Source: Lachnospiraceae bacterium
GTDB lineage: Bacteria > Bacillota > Clostridia > Lachnospirales > Lachnospiraceae
Length of the DNA: 64,000 nucleotides
NCBI GenBank assembly: GCA_021202465.1
Contig: JAJQCZ010000010.1
Location: forward strand, 165,669-229,668
Direction of reading: 5' to 3'
Below the pieces are notes generated by a model that saw only the letters and a list, made by a program, of their open reading frames with translations, searched no databases and was not told where the DNA came from. Shown one piece after another: positions 34,838 through 43,805 of this stretch. The position numbers and the translations under genes are program-made. The stretch's first letter is position 1. Each line of letters opens with the position of its first letter.

Positions 34838-36650
34838 ACCGTTTGCGCGCCTTCTGCAGAAAAAAGGGATTCTTCCCCTGGGCATTCAGATCACCATCTC
34901 GATCTCGTTTACTGTGGTATCCATCTGTATCCTGGCGGTGCTGGGCATCATCCTCTTCAACCAGTTCAGCAGTCGGGTGGAAGCGATATCCGTTGAGAGT
35001 GCCAGCCAGCTGCTGGATCAGACAGCCATCAATCTGGAAGAATACCTGCGCAATATGCGCCGCATCTCGAACGCCATGTATTACTCTGTCATCAAGGATA
35101 CTGACCTGGAGACCGACACGCTGGATGAAGAGATGAATCTGCTCTACGAGGAGAATAAGGACAACCTCATCAGTATTGCCTGCTACACGGTAGATGGGGA
35201 GCTGGTGGCTGCCGCGCCGGTAGCTACTGAGAAGCAGGGGGTGGACATCGTCAACCAGGAATGGTTTACCTCCGCCATGAGCCAAATGGAAAATATGCAC
35301 TTTTCCGTTCCCCATGTGCAGAACCTCTTTGACGACACCTCCTACCGCTATTACTGGGTCATCTCCCTGAGCCACACGGTAGAATTAACCTTCGGCGGCA
35401 GCACCAAGCTGGGGGTGCTTCTTGTGGATATGAACTACAGCAGCATCCAGCAGCTGTTCTCCAAAACCAACACCGACAGCTCATCGAAATATATCTACCT
35501 GATGGACAACAACGGAGAGATCATCTATCACCCCCGGCAGAACCTGATCTACGCCGGTCTCTACAGCGAAAATAACCAGGAGGCGCTGACCTACGATGAT
35601 GGCAGCGTGGAAGAGACCTTCCAGGGGAAAAAGCGTCTCGTCACTGTGAAAACCGTCAGTTACACCGGCTGGAAGCTGGTCAGTGTGGTGACCATCAGTT
35701 CCTACGAGTTGGGTCTGCTGGAGACCCGGTATTTCGCCATCATTCTGATCATGCTGTCCCTGCTGGCCATCATCGCCCTCAACCAACTGGTCTCTGTCCA
35801 GATCTCCAGGCCGCTGGTGCGGCTGAACGAATCCGTCAGGGAACTGGAGCAGGGAAACCTGAACCCGGACATCTATGTGGGCGGCAGCATGGAAATCGAA
35901 CACCTGGGGCGTACTCTCCGCTCCACGGTGGAGCAGCTGCGTCAGCTGATGCAGGACATTCTGGTCGAGCAGGAGGAAAAGCGGAAAAACGAGCTGGACG
36001 CCCTGCAATCCCAGATTAACCCGCACTTTTTATACAACACGTTGGACTCCATCGTCTGGATGATCGAGGGCGAACGCTATAAGGACGCCATCTTTATGAT
36101 CACAGAGCTGGCCAGCCTCTTCCGAATCAGCCTGAGCAAGGGCAAAAACATCATCCAGCTGGAAGAGGAGTTAAACCACGCCAGGAACTACATGAACATC
36201 CAGCAGGTGCGCTACAAAAATACCTTCCGTGTGGAATATGACATCGACCCGGAGGTACTGTCCTGCTGCATCGTCAAGCTGGTCATTCAGCCACTGCTGG
36301 AGAATGCCATCTATTACGGAGTGGAAGGCATGGATGGAGACGGGATCATCCGGGTGACCGCCCGGCGCTCCGGTGAGGACATCTACGTCGAAGTCAGCGA
36401 CAATGGCATCGGTATGCCGCCGGAGATGGTCAGCAAACTGCTGACTGAAGGCGACCGGACGCCCAAACACGGCTCCGGAGTAGGATTGGTGAACGTCCAC
36501 AAGCGCATCCAGCTGCGTTTCGGCCAGAACTACGGCCTGGAAATTGAGAGCCATTCTGACGAGGGAACGATTGTGCGCATTCACATCCCCTGTCTCCCCT
36601 ATACAGAGGAAACACGGGATCATTTAGAATCAGGAAAGCGGCAGGTGTGA
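34834..36650 (+). pseudogene. YesM-type sensor histidine kinase, frame broken at an A6 run near its start
   Basis: The body is a clear LytS/YesM kinase: membrane segment ITISISFTVVSICILAVLG, a Cache-like extracellular domain, a second membrane segment and HAMP. The H-box is NPHFLYNTLDSIVWMI, with DNGIGMPPEMV and GSGVGLVNVHKRI as nucleotide boxes. The expected start ATG 34834 overlaps the regulator stop (ATGA) and has a ribosome site, but its frame differs from the body. One extra A in the run 34860-34865 would join MNRLRAFCRKK to GILPLG exactly. As written, the body has only a TTG start (34728) deep inside the regulator. It could be a sequencing error, slippage or a real mutation. Confidence 0.8.
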
Positions 36651-36653
36651 CGG

Positions 36654-37613
36654 ATGAAAAAAAGCAGGATCGTTGTAATGGGCCTTTGCCTGGCAGCAGT
36701 GGCCGTCATCATCTTTGCAACCTACCAGCTGGTGAACATGGGACGACAGGATGTCTCCTATGAGGTCTCTGTCGTGGTCAACAACAGCAGCAGCGACCGG
36801 TGGATCGCCTTCAAGGAGGGACTGGAGCAGGGAGCGGAGGACTACTCCATCCGCCTCAACGTAGTAACCACATCTTCCTTTGACAATCTGGAAGACCAGC
36901 AGGCAGTCATTGAGCGGGAGATCGTCAACGGCGCGGAAGGGGTCATCGTCCAGCTCTGCGCCAGTTCCGGCACGGAAGGGCTTCTTCAGGAACTAACCGC
37001 TTCCACCGCTCTGGTGCTGGTGGAAACCGACGCGGAACCCACCGAGACCTATGCGGCCGCCCTCCCGGACAACGCGGGCATGGGCGAAGCCCTGGTTCAG
37101 GCTGCCGCCGAGGATGCCGGAGGCTCCCTGTCCGGCAAAACCATCGGTATCCTGACAGGGAACCAGGCGCAGCTGGCCATGCAGCAGCGACTGGAGGGCT
37201 TCACCCAGGCAGCGGAGGCATCCGGATGTCAGATCCTCTGGACTCTGGAAACAGGGGAGTCTGATGACGGACAGCTGACCGAACAGCTAAACGAACAGCC
37301 CGTAGACATCCTCATTGCCCTGGAAAACGACGAGACCGAGCAGGCCGTGGATGAACTGCTCGCGATCCAGGCGAACGTTCTCCTCTACGGGGTAGGCTGC
37401 TCGGAGAAAAACGTCTATTACCTGGACAAGGGGATTATCACCGGTCTGATTGTCCCCAACGAGTTTAACATGGGCTACCAGAGCGTAGCTCTGATGGCTC
37501 AATATCTGCAATCCCGCAAGACCGGACAGACGGAAATCAGCCATATTACCGTCAACAAAGAAACTATGTACGACACGGAAAACCAGAAGGTGCTGTTCCC
37601 CATCGTACAGTGA
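36654..37613 (+). CDS. Membrane-anchored sugar-binding protein, probably a sensor partner
   Basis: This 319-residue periplasmic-binding-protein type I fold (Peripla_BP_4 class) has an N-terminal membrane anchor (VVMGLCLAAVAVIIFATYQL) rather than a lipobox. The fold begins SYEVSVVVNNSSSDRWIAFK; KTIGILTGNQAQLAMQQRLE is the second lobe. It starts 3 bases after the kinase stop and precedes a lipoprotein-type binding protein. The position suggests it hands ligand information to the kinase, as in three-component sugar sensors; this is an inference from gene order. Confidence 0.82.
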   Translation: MKKSRIVVMGLCLAAVAVIIFATYQLVNMGRQDVSYEVSVVVNNSSSDRWIAFKEGLEQGAEDYSIRLNVVTTSSFDNLEDQQAVIEREIVNGAEGVIVQLCASSGTEGLLQELTASTALVLVETDAEPTETYAAALPDNAGMGEALVQAAAEDAGGSLSGKTIGILTGNQAQLAMQQRLEGFTQAAEASGCQILWTLETGESDDGQLTEQLNEQPVDILIALENDETEQAVDELLAIQANVLLYGVGCSEKNVYYLDKGIITGLIVPNEFNMGYQSVALMAQYLQSRKTGQTEISHITVNKETMYDTENQKVLFPIVQ

Positions 37614-37653
37614 CCGACGGGGAAGAAACCGACGACTCAGAAGGAGCGCATAT

Positions 37654-38727
37654 ATGAAAAAGCGGCGAAAAATCGGACTTTTGTGGGTGCTTCCAGTGCT
37701 GACAGCGGTGCTGGCCGCCTGCGGGTCTGCCGGGACAGCCGAGACGATGAGCAGCATCAAAATCGGCGTGACCCTCTACGACCAATACGATACCTATGTT
37801 TCGGAGCTCATGGAGAGCTTCAATTCCTACGCCACTCAAAAAGCGGAAGAAACAGGCATCGCCATCAACGTGGAGGTCTACAACGCCGCCAACAGCCAGT
37901 CCACGCAGGACGAACAGGTGGAAAAAATGATCGAAGACGACTGTGATGTCATCTGCGTCAATCTGGTAGATCGGACAGAACCAACGGTCATCATCGATCA
38001 GGCGGAAAAAAATCAGGTACCCATCATTTTCTTTAACCGGGAACTGGTGGAGGAAGATCTGGAGCGTTGGGATCAGCTCTATTATGTCGGTTCGGACGCT
38101 TCCGAGTCCGGCATCATGCAGGGCCAGCTGGTGGTGAACGCCTACAAAGCCGACCCCTCTCTGGACAAAAACGGCGACGGCGTACTGCAATACATCATCC
38201 TGGAGGGAGAGGCTGGACACCAGGACGCCATTGTGCGCACAGAGTTTTCCGTCAGCACCATTATGGACAACGGCATCAACGTGGAAAAACTCAGCTACGC
38301 CACCGCCAACTGGAACCGCGCCCAGGCGCAGACCAAAATGGCCCAGATGCTGACCCAGTACGGAGACGCCATTGAATTAGTGCTGGCCAATAACGATGAC
38401 ATGGCCCTGGGGGCCATCGACGAACTCAAGGCGGAGGACATCCCTCTGGAAGACTGGCCTGCCGTTGTAGGCATCGATGGCACCGACGTAGGGGTGGATG
38501 CTGTCGTGGCCGGTGAGATGATCGGCACTGTGTATCAGGACAGCGACGGGCAGGCCCGGGAGATGCTGAACTTGGCTTTTGCCCTGTCCACCGATGGGGA
38601 TCTGTCCGGTCTGGACCTCCAGGACGGGAAGTATATCCGTCTGCCCCACCACATCATCACCGCAGAGACCCTGGCGGAGGAAACCGCCGAGACAAAGGAT
38701 TCCACAGACAGTTCAGAACAGGAGTGA
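37654..38727 (+). CDS. Galactose/glucose-binding lipoprotein (MglB-like), sensor operon copy
   Basis: This 357-residue lipoprotein has signal and lipobox VLAAC at about residue 23. The type I binding-protein fold has YYVGSDASESGIMQGQLVV and the EF-hand-like calcium loop DKNGDGVLQYIILEGEAGHQ, which is diagnostic of MglB. The sequence VLANNDDMALGAIDELKAE is conserved. It is distinct from the binding protein at the other end of the island, so there are two MglB-like proteins per island. It probably captures hexose for sensing; the transporter is encoded on the other strand. Confidence 0.88.
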   Translation: MKKRRKIGLLWVLPVLTAVLAACGSAGTAETMSSIKIGVTLYDQYDTYVSELMESFNSYATQKAEETGIAINVEVYNAANSQSTQDEQVEKMIEDDCDVICVNLVDRTEPTVIIDQAEKNQVPIIFFNRELVEEDLERWDQLYYVGSDASESGIMQGQLVVNAYKADPSLDKNGDGVLQYIILEGEAGHQDAIVRTEFSVSTIMDNGINVEKLSYATANWNRAQAQTKMAQMLTQYGDAIELVLANNDDMALGAIDELKAEDIPLEDWPAVVGIDGTDVGVDAVVAGEMIGTVYQDSDGQAREMLNLAFALSTDGDLSGLDLQDGKYIRLPHHIITAETLAEETAETKDSTDSSEQE

Positions 38728-38733
38728 ACGACC

Positions 38734-39084
38734 ATGCCCTTTGGAAAGAAAAATGACAAACCGAAACATACCTTTTCCCCCGGCTCCCACGGAACGGTGT
38801 ACATGCTGGGAGCGATTTACCTGGCCTACCTGCTGGTGACCTTTCTCCAGGGAGCATACAAGGGCGGCGAAGACGCCCCTTCCCTGCCGCTGCTGATTGG
38901 GGGTATCCTGGTGCTGGGCGGCGGCACAGTGTTCCTGGTTCTGATGGCCTGGAGGATGTCCCATATGCCACCCAAAACCGATGACGAAACGGCGGAGGAC
39001 TACTCCGGCAGTCAGGGCAGAAAAGACATGGAGAACGTCCAGACGGGTGCAGAGGTCGAACCACCGGAGCAGGAAGAACCCTGA
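38734..39084 (+). CDS. Small two-segment membrane protein of the sensor operon
   Basis: This 116-residue protein has two membrane segments (about 23-43 and 52-72) between a basic start and an acidic C-terminal tail (EVEPPEQEEP). It lies 6 bases after the binding-protein gene, with a terminator just downstream, so it is the last gene of the rightward operon. No family is recognised and its function is unknown. Confidence 0.6.
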   Translation: MPFGKKNDKPKHTFSPGSHGTVYMLGAIYLAYLLVTFLQGAYKGGEDAPSLPLLIGGILVLGGGTVFLVLMAWRMSHMPPKTDDETAEDYSGSQGRKDMENVQTGAEVEPPEQEEP

Positions 39085-39139
39085 TACGACCGTAAAGAAT
39101 TATTAAGAAAAGCAGAATTCCTGAAAGAAGCCGAGAGAG

Positions 39140-39185
39140 CAGTGAAACAGGCCGGAGACATTGTCTCCGGCCTGTTTCACTGTTT
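39140..39185. terminator. Bidirectional terminator between the two island operons
   Basis: A perfect stem of about 20 bp (CAGTGAAACAGGCCGGAGAC with its complement ending at 39182) lies between the convergent sensor and transporter operons. The right side continues TTTC. Confidence 0.8.
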
Positions 39186-39215
39186 CATAGAGTCAGGGTT
39201 TAAAATAGTCACGCG

Positions 39216-39632
39216 CTACTGCGCCTCCCAGACCGCATAAAGAGTAAGGTTTTCCTCCACCGTGTCGCTGGCGAAATCCCACAGCTGCTCCCCATCGGGC
39301 GTGAGCGACCAGCCGGTCAGCGTGTAACCCACGCGAACCACATTCTCCGGTTCCCCGATGGTCTCGCCGTACTGGACGGACTGAGACACTGCCTCGCTGC
39401 CACCCTGGCTGTCGAAGGAGACCGTCAGACCCGAAGCTCTGTTGGAACCGAAAACCACGAGAGCCAGGAACGCCACCGCCATGATCACCACAAAGGCGGT
39501 GGCCCAGCGGGCCATGCTTGTCCGCTGACTCTCCGACATTCCGCCGGTGGAGGAGACCCCGAACAACCCATAACGCCGGGACTGCCGGGACTTCTCTTCC
39601 CTGTCCGGAGTTGGGTCGATGGTGCTGCTCAT
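39216..39632 (-). CDS. Membrane-anchored protein with one Listeria-Bacteroides (InlB B-type) repeat
   Basis: This 138-residue protein has a Ser/Arg-rich cytoplasmic start and one membrane segment (about 42-64). One extracellular beta-grasp repeat of the Flg_new/InlB B type follows: TVSFDSQGGSEAVSQSVQYG to GYTLTGWSLTPDGEQLWDF, ending LTLYAVWEAQ. Such repeats normally occur in long surface proteins. A single copy on an anchor, starting 1 base after mglC stops, is unusual for a transporter operon. It may be an accessory subunit of the permease; that is inference. Confidence 0.7.
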   Translation of the reverse strand: MSSTIDPTPDREEKSRQSRRYGLFGVSSTGGMSESQRTSMARWATAFVVIMAVAFLALVVFGSNRASGLTVSFDSQGGSEAVSQSVQYGETIGEPENVVRVGYTLTGWSLTPDGEQLWDFASDTVEENLTLYAVWEAQ

Positions 39633-39633
39633 C

Positions 39634-40710
39634 TTACTTTTTGGTCAGGTACTTGCGCATATCAATGGAGCAGGCCAACAGGATAATGACGCCCTTAATG
39701 ATATACTGCATGTTCCCGGACACGGACAGAAAGTTCAGGCCCACGAAGATGATACGCAACAGGAACACGCCCAGCACCACGCCACCGATGGTACCGGTGC
39801 CGCCGACGAAAGAGACACCGCCAATAACGCAGGCAGCGATGGCGTCGCACTCGTAGTTCAAACCGGTGTTAGCGGTGTTAGAGCCGATACGGGCCGCCTC
39901 GATGAAGCCGGTGTAGCCGTAGGTAATGCCGGCCAGGGTGTGCACCATCATCGTGGTGAAGAACACGTTGACGCCGGAGACATTGGCGGCCTCCGGATTG
40001 GAACCGACCGCGAACATATTCTTGCCGAACGTGGTCTTATTCCAGATAAACCACATGATGATAAGCACAATCACCGCGTATATGACGTAGTTGGGAATGA
40101 CAAGGCCGGTCAAACTGCCAATGACGCTGCCAGTGATACAGTTCTTGTAGGCATTAGACAGGCCGGAAATGGACTGACCATTGTTGCCGTTCGACATATA
40201 GTACAGCAGGCAGATGCCGTAGACAATCAGCTGAGTAGCCAGAGTGACGATGAATGGGTGCAGCTGAAATCTGGCCACGAAGAAACCGTTGACCAGACCC
40301 ACGATACCGCCGATGACCAGGGCAATCAGCAGCACCAGAGGAATAGGCAGCTCACCCAGGTTATCGAAGAACTTGTTGGCGGTAGTCATGGACTGGAGCA
40401 GAGTGGCGGCGACAGCCGCCGTCAGACCCACGGTACGTCCGGCAGACAGGTCGGTACCGGTTAACACGATACAGCCGCCGATGCCCAGCGCCATCGGCAG
40501 GCTTGCCGCAGTCAGGTTAATGATATTGATGATGGAGCTGGACGAGACGATCTTAGGATTCTGGGTATAAGTAAAAACAATAAAAACGATCAGAATGATA
40601 TAGATCGCATTGTTCAGCAGGGTGTCCACAACGAACGAACGGCGATCCTTTGCGTCCAGTGTCTTGTAATGGGCGCTGGTCTGTCGCAGGGAATTGATCG
40701 GATTATTCAT
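39634..40710 (-). CDS. mglC: Galactose/methylgalactoside-type ABC transporter permease
   Basis: This 358-residue BPD_transp_2-family permease has about ten membrane segments. ALGIGGCIVLTGTDLSAGRT near residue 95 is the MglC signature, and VGSNPEAANVSGVNVFFTTM is the conserved cytoplasmic loop that contacts the ATPase. It lies between mglA (17 bases upstream) and the InlB-repeat protein. With MglA and the binding protein it forms a sugar importer for galactose or a related sugar. Confidence 0.93.
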   Translation of the reverse strand: MNNPINSLRQTSAHYKTLDAKDRRSFVVDTLLNNAIYIILIVFIVFTYTQNPKIVSSSSIINIINLTAASLPMALGIGGCIVLTGTDLSAGRTVGLTAAVAATLLQSMTTANKFFDNLGELPIPLVLLIALVIGGIVGLVNGFFVARFQLHPFIVTLATQLIVYGICLLYYMSNGNNGQSISGLSNAYKNCITGSVIGSLTGLVIPNYVIYAVIVLIIMWFIWNKTTFGKNMFAVGSNPEAANVSGVNVFFTTMMVHTLAGITYGYTGFIEAARIGSNTANTGLNYECDAIAACVIGGVSFVGGTGTIGGVVLGVFLLRIIFVGLNFLSVSGNMQYIIKGVIILLACSIDMRKYLTKK

Positions 40711-40727
40711 AGTAATAGCCTCCCCCT

Positions 40728-42227
40728 TTATACGTATTTGGCGGCAAGCGTCAGGATCTCCTCCTGAGTGGTATTCTTTGCGTCTACTTCACCGGCCACT
40801 CTGCCGCCGCTCATGACCACGATACGGTCACACACGCCCAGCAGCTCTGGCATTTCGGACGACACCATCAGCACAGTGGTGCCGGCCTTGGCCTGGTCAA
40901 TGATAAGCTGGTAGATCTCATACTTTGCGCCCACATCGATACCTCGGGTGGGTTCGTCCAGCATCAGCACCTGGGGCTTCGTCAGCAGCCAACGGGCCAG
41001 AATGACCTTCTGCTGGTTGCCGCCGGACAGAGAACGGATCTTCGTCTCCTGGGAGGGCGTCTTGGTAGCCATAGCATCGATACCCCACTGGGTGGCCTCC
41101 TTCATGGCGCCGTTGTTCAGCCACAGGCCATGTACCAGGTACTTTTTCAGACTGGCAATGACAGTATTGTCCAGGATGCTCCGAATGCCGAAGATACCGG
41201 TAGCCCGGCGTTCCTCCGTCACCAGGGCGAATCCCGCCTCCAGAGACTGCTTGGAGCTCTTATTGGAGACTTCCTTGCCATTGAGACGAATGGTGCCGCT
41301 GTGCCGTGTAGCCACGCCGAAGATGGACTCCAGCGTCTCCGTACGGCCGCTGCTGTCCAACCCGGCGAAACCGAGAATTTCGCTCTTTCGTGCCTTAAAG
41401 GATACATCCTTGAGCATATTGTACTGACCGGTCAGCCCTTCCACCTCGAGAACGACCTCGCCGGGTTCGTTGGTCTTGGGCGGGAACTGATTGCTCAGTT
41501 CGCGGCCTACCATCAGCTTAATGAGCTTTGCGTTGTCCAGTTCTGCGGCTGGCTCGGTGGCCACCCACTGGCCGTCCCGCATGACAGTAACTTCGTCGGA
41601 GATGCGGAGAATTTCCGCCATCTTGTGAGAGATATAGACGATGCCGCAGCCTCTGTCACGGAGCATATTAATGATCTTAAACAGGTGCTCCACCTCGGCC
41701 TCGGTCAGGGAGGATGTCGGCTCGTCGAAGATGATGATTTTGGAATTATAAGAGACGGCCTTAGCGATTTCCACCATCTGGCGCTTGGAAACGGGTAGCT
41801 CGCTCATCTTCTGGTCCATATCCACGTCGATCTCCAGTTCATCGAAAATCGCTTTGGTATCCTCGCGCATTTTCTTTTCGTTGACCATAATACCGGTGGT
41901 GGGATAGCGTCCCAGCCACAGGTTGTCCAGCACGGAGCGCTTCAGGGCCTGATTCAGCTCCTGATGCACCATTGCCACTCCATTTTCCATCGCCTCTTTT
42001 GTCGTTTTGAAATCGACCTCTTTCCCTTCCAGCAGGATGGTTCCCTCATCCTTCCTGTAAATGCCGAAGAGGCACTTCATCAGAGTGGACTTACCCGCGC
42101 CGTTTTCCCCCATCAGAGCGTGAACCGTGCCTGCCCGGACGCGCAGCTGCGCGTGATCCAGAGCTTTCACGCCGGGGAAGGTTTTGACAATGTCCTTCAA
42201 CTCCAACAAAACATCGGAATGCTCCAT
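40728..42227 (-). CDS. mglA: Sugar ABC transporter ATP-binding protein, two nucleotide-binding domains
   Basis: This 499-residue MglA/RbsA-type protein has an N-terminal domain with Walker [17 protein letters not shown] and [20 protein letters not shown] second domain follows, whose Walker A is degenerate ([19 protein letters not shown]) but whose signature [15 protein letters not shown] and Walker [21 protein letters not shown] are intact. This asymmetry is normal for the family. It energises uptake through MglC. A terminator-like hairpin precedes it in the transcript. Confidence 0.94.
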   Translation of the reverse strand: MEHSDVLLELKDIVKTFPGVKALDHAQLRVRAGTVHALMGENGAGKSTLMKCLFGIYRKDEGTILLEGKEVDFKTTKEAMENGVAMVHQELNQALKRSVLDNLWLGRYPTTGIMVNEKKMREDTKAIFDELEIDVDMDQKMSELPVSKRQMVEIAKAVSYNSKIIIFDEPTSSLTEAEVEHLFKIINMLRDRGCGIVYISHKMAEILRISDEVTVMRDGQWVATEPAAELDNAKLIKLMVGRELSNQFPPKTNEPGEVVLEVEGLTGQYNMLKDVSFKARKSEILGFAGLDSSGRTETLESIFGVATRHSGTIRLNGKEVSNKSSKQSLEAGFALVTEERRATGIFGIRSILDNTVIASLKKYLVHGLWLNNGAMKEATQWGIDAMATKTPSQETKIRSLSGGNQQKVILARWLLTKPQVLMLDEPTRGIDVGAKYEIYQLIIDQAKAGTTVLMVSSEMPELLGVCDRIVVMSGGRVAGEVDAKNTTQEEILTLAAKYV

Positions 42228-42264
42228 CTAACAGCCTCCTTTTTATTTATTGCATGTATTATCG

Positions 42265-42304
42265 AAAAGAGGACTGTCCACTGAAACAGCGGAAGCCCTC
42301 TTTC
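42265..42304 (-). terminator. Attenuator-like hairpin between the binding-protein gene and mglA
   Basis: AAAGAGGGCT and AGTCCTCTTT (minus strand) form a stem with G-T pairs, followed by TTTTCG. A partial terminator here would give more binding protein than transporter, as is common in such operons. Confidence 0.55.
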
Positions 42305-42356
42305 AGTTCTGCTTCACATGATACAGGTCACATAGAGAGTAGCATTGGTTGAAAGC

Positions 42357-43607
42357 TTACTCTCCGGTATAAGCGGAATAAGCCATGTACACCTTGCTGT
42401 CGATGCCGTCAGCCAGAGTGTATGTGTACTCAGAGGTATCTGCCGCCAGAGCAGCGACGGCTTCGACGGGAGTCGCACCGGAAACAGCCTGGTCGACCAG
42501 GAACTTCAGGGCATAAGCATAACCGGTGTTGGACTGGGAAATGGTGCCGACCATGTAGCCGTTGGCAATCAGTTCCTTGGCGGTGTCTGTCGCGTCAACG
42601 CCGAAGACGGGGATGGTCGTGGTGCCTTCACCGTTGTTATAACCGGCAGCCTGGAGAGCCTGGACAGCGCCAGAGGCCATATCGTCGTTATTGCAGATGA
42701 CCAGCTCGATCATGTTGCCGTTGGCCTCACTGTACTGGGACAGGTTGGTCTGCATATACTCGGTAGCGGCGGAAGCGGACCAGGCGCCGTTGGTATCGAC
42801 CTGATAGCAGTCGGAATTATTGGCGTCGAAATACTCCAGCTCAGCATAACCGGCCTCAGTCAGGATCGTGTTGGCATCCTCAACCGCATACTGGGTACGA
42901 TAGATGGCTTCGGCATTGCCCTCCTGACCCTTGAACATCGCGTAAGAAATCACACCGTCGCCGTTCAGATCAACAGCATCATAATTCTCAACCAGATACT
43001 CGCCGATCATCTGACCCTGCATATGACCAGCCTCGGGAGCATCGGTTCCCAAGAAGGCCACATTGTCATAAGCATTCAGCAAAGCACCCTCGTTGCCATC
43101 GGCCTCGATGGTACGGTTGAAGAAGTACACGCTGACGCCGTACTCGGCGGCTTCCTCGATGATCTTCTGGGCGGCATCCTCGGAACCGGATTCCACCAGG
43201 TTGACCAGCAGCAGGTTGCAGCCGTTAGTCAGAGCGGTGGTGATAGACTCGTTCTGGGTGGTCTGGCTGCTGTTGCCGTCATAATCGGTGTAAGTGATGC
43301 CGGCCTCGTCCAGTGTCTCATCCAAAACGGAGCGGACGGTGGAGAGGAAGGTATCAGAGAAGGCATACCAGAAAATACCCACGTTCAGGTCAGAATAATC
43401 GATATCGCTGACTGTTGTATCAGCCGCTTCAGTTTCGGTACCTTCGGCAGCGGAAGTCTCTTCAGCAGCGGAAGTATCCTCCGTGGCGGCATCCTCCGTG
43501 GTGGCGGCAGAGGTGTCCTCAGTGGAGTCGCTGCTGGAGCTGCAGGCTGCCAGTGACAGCACCATAGCCAGCGCCAGGAACAGAGCAAGCATTTTTTTTA
43601 CTTTCAT
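42357..43607 (-). CDS. mglB: Galactose/glucose-binding lipoprotein (MglB-like), transporter copy
   Basis: This 416-residue lipoprotein has a signal ending in the lipobox LSLAAC at about residue 21. A Thr/Glu/Ala-rich tether of roughly 50 residues follows, then a type I binding fold starting LNVGIFWYAFSDTFLSTVRS. It has the calcium loop DLNGDGVISYAMFKGQEGNA and VICNNDDMASGAVQALQAAG. ATG 43607 follows AAGGAGGA; the in-frame 27 codons upstream lie over the leader. It is the first gene of the leftward operon mglB-mglA-mglC-InlB repeat. Confidence 0.92.
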   Translation of the reverse strand: MKVKKMLALFLALAMVLSLAACSSSSDSTEDTSAATTEDAATEDTSAAEETSAAEGTETEAADTTVSDIDYSDLNVGIFWYAFSDTFLSTVRSVLDETLDEAGITYTDYDGNSSQTTQNESITTALTNGCNLLLVNLVESGSEDAAQKIIEEAAEYGVSVYFFNRTIEADGNEGALLNAYDNVAFLGTDAPEAGHMQGQMIGEYLVENYDAVDLNGDGVISYAMFKGQEGNAEAIYRTQYAVEDANTILTEAGYAELEYFDANNSDCYQVDTNGAWSASAATEYMQTNLSQYSEANGNMIELVICNNDDMASGAVQALQAAGYNNGEGTTTIPVFGVDATDTAKELIANGYMVGTISQSNTGYAYALKFLVDQAVSGATPVEAVAALAADTSEYTYTLADGIDSKVYMAYSAYTGE

Positions 43608-43635
43608 GTTACAGTCCTCCTTAAAATTTTCTGCG

Positions 43636-43650
43636 GTTTCGATTAGAAAC
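43636..43650. promoter_or_regulatory. Candidate operator in the mglB leader
   Basis: The inverted repeat GTTTC-N5-GAAAC lies about 5-20 bases downstream of the likely start of transcription, where a repressor could block elongation. No known operator consensus is matched with confidence. Confidence 0.3.
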
Positions 43651-43660
43651 TCACAATAAA

Positions 43661-43688
43661 AGTATACCAAAAACCGCAAAATTGTCAA
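43661..43688 (-). promoter_or_regulatory. Promoter of the mgl operon
   Basis: On the minus strand TTGACA (complement of 43683-43688) and TATACT (complement of 43661-43666) have a 16-base spacer, 54 bases before the mglB ATG. Confidence 0.75.
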
Positions 43689-43754
43689 ATATAATATCCT
43701 CTGATTTTCTTAGAAATCCTTCTCTGCTGTCTCAGGATCCATTTTTTGTACTGA

Positions 43755-43789
43755 AAAAAGGGCTTGCAAGAGAGTCTTCCTGCAAGCCC
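43755..43789 (-). terminator. hyd operon terminator, right 35-bp direct repeat of the island
   Basis: These 35 bases are identical to 32964-32998. On the minus strand the stem GGGCTTGCA/TGCAAGCCC is followed by T6, 17 bases beyond the hydA stop. It is therefore the natural terminator of the hydrogenase operon. Confidence 0.88.
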
Positions 43790-43805
43790 AGGGCTTTCCT
43801 TTTAG

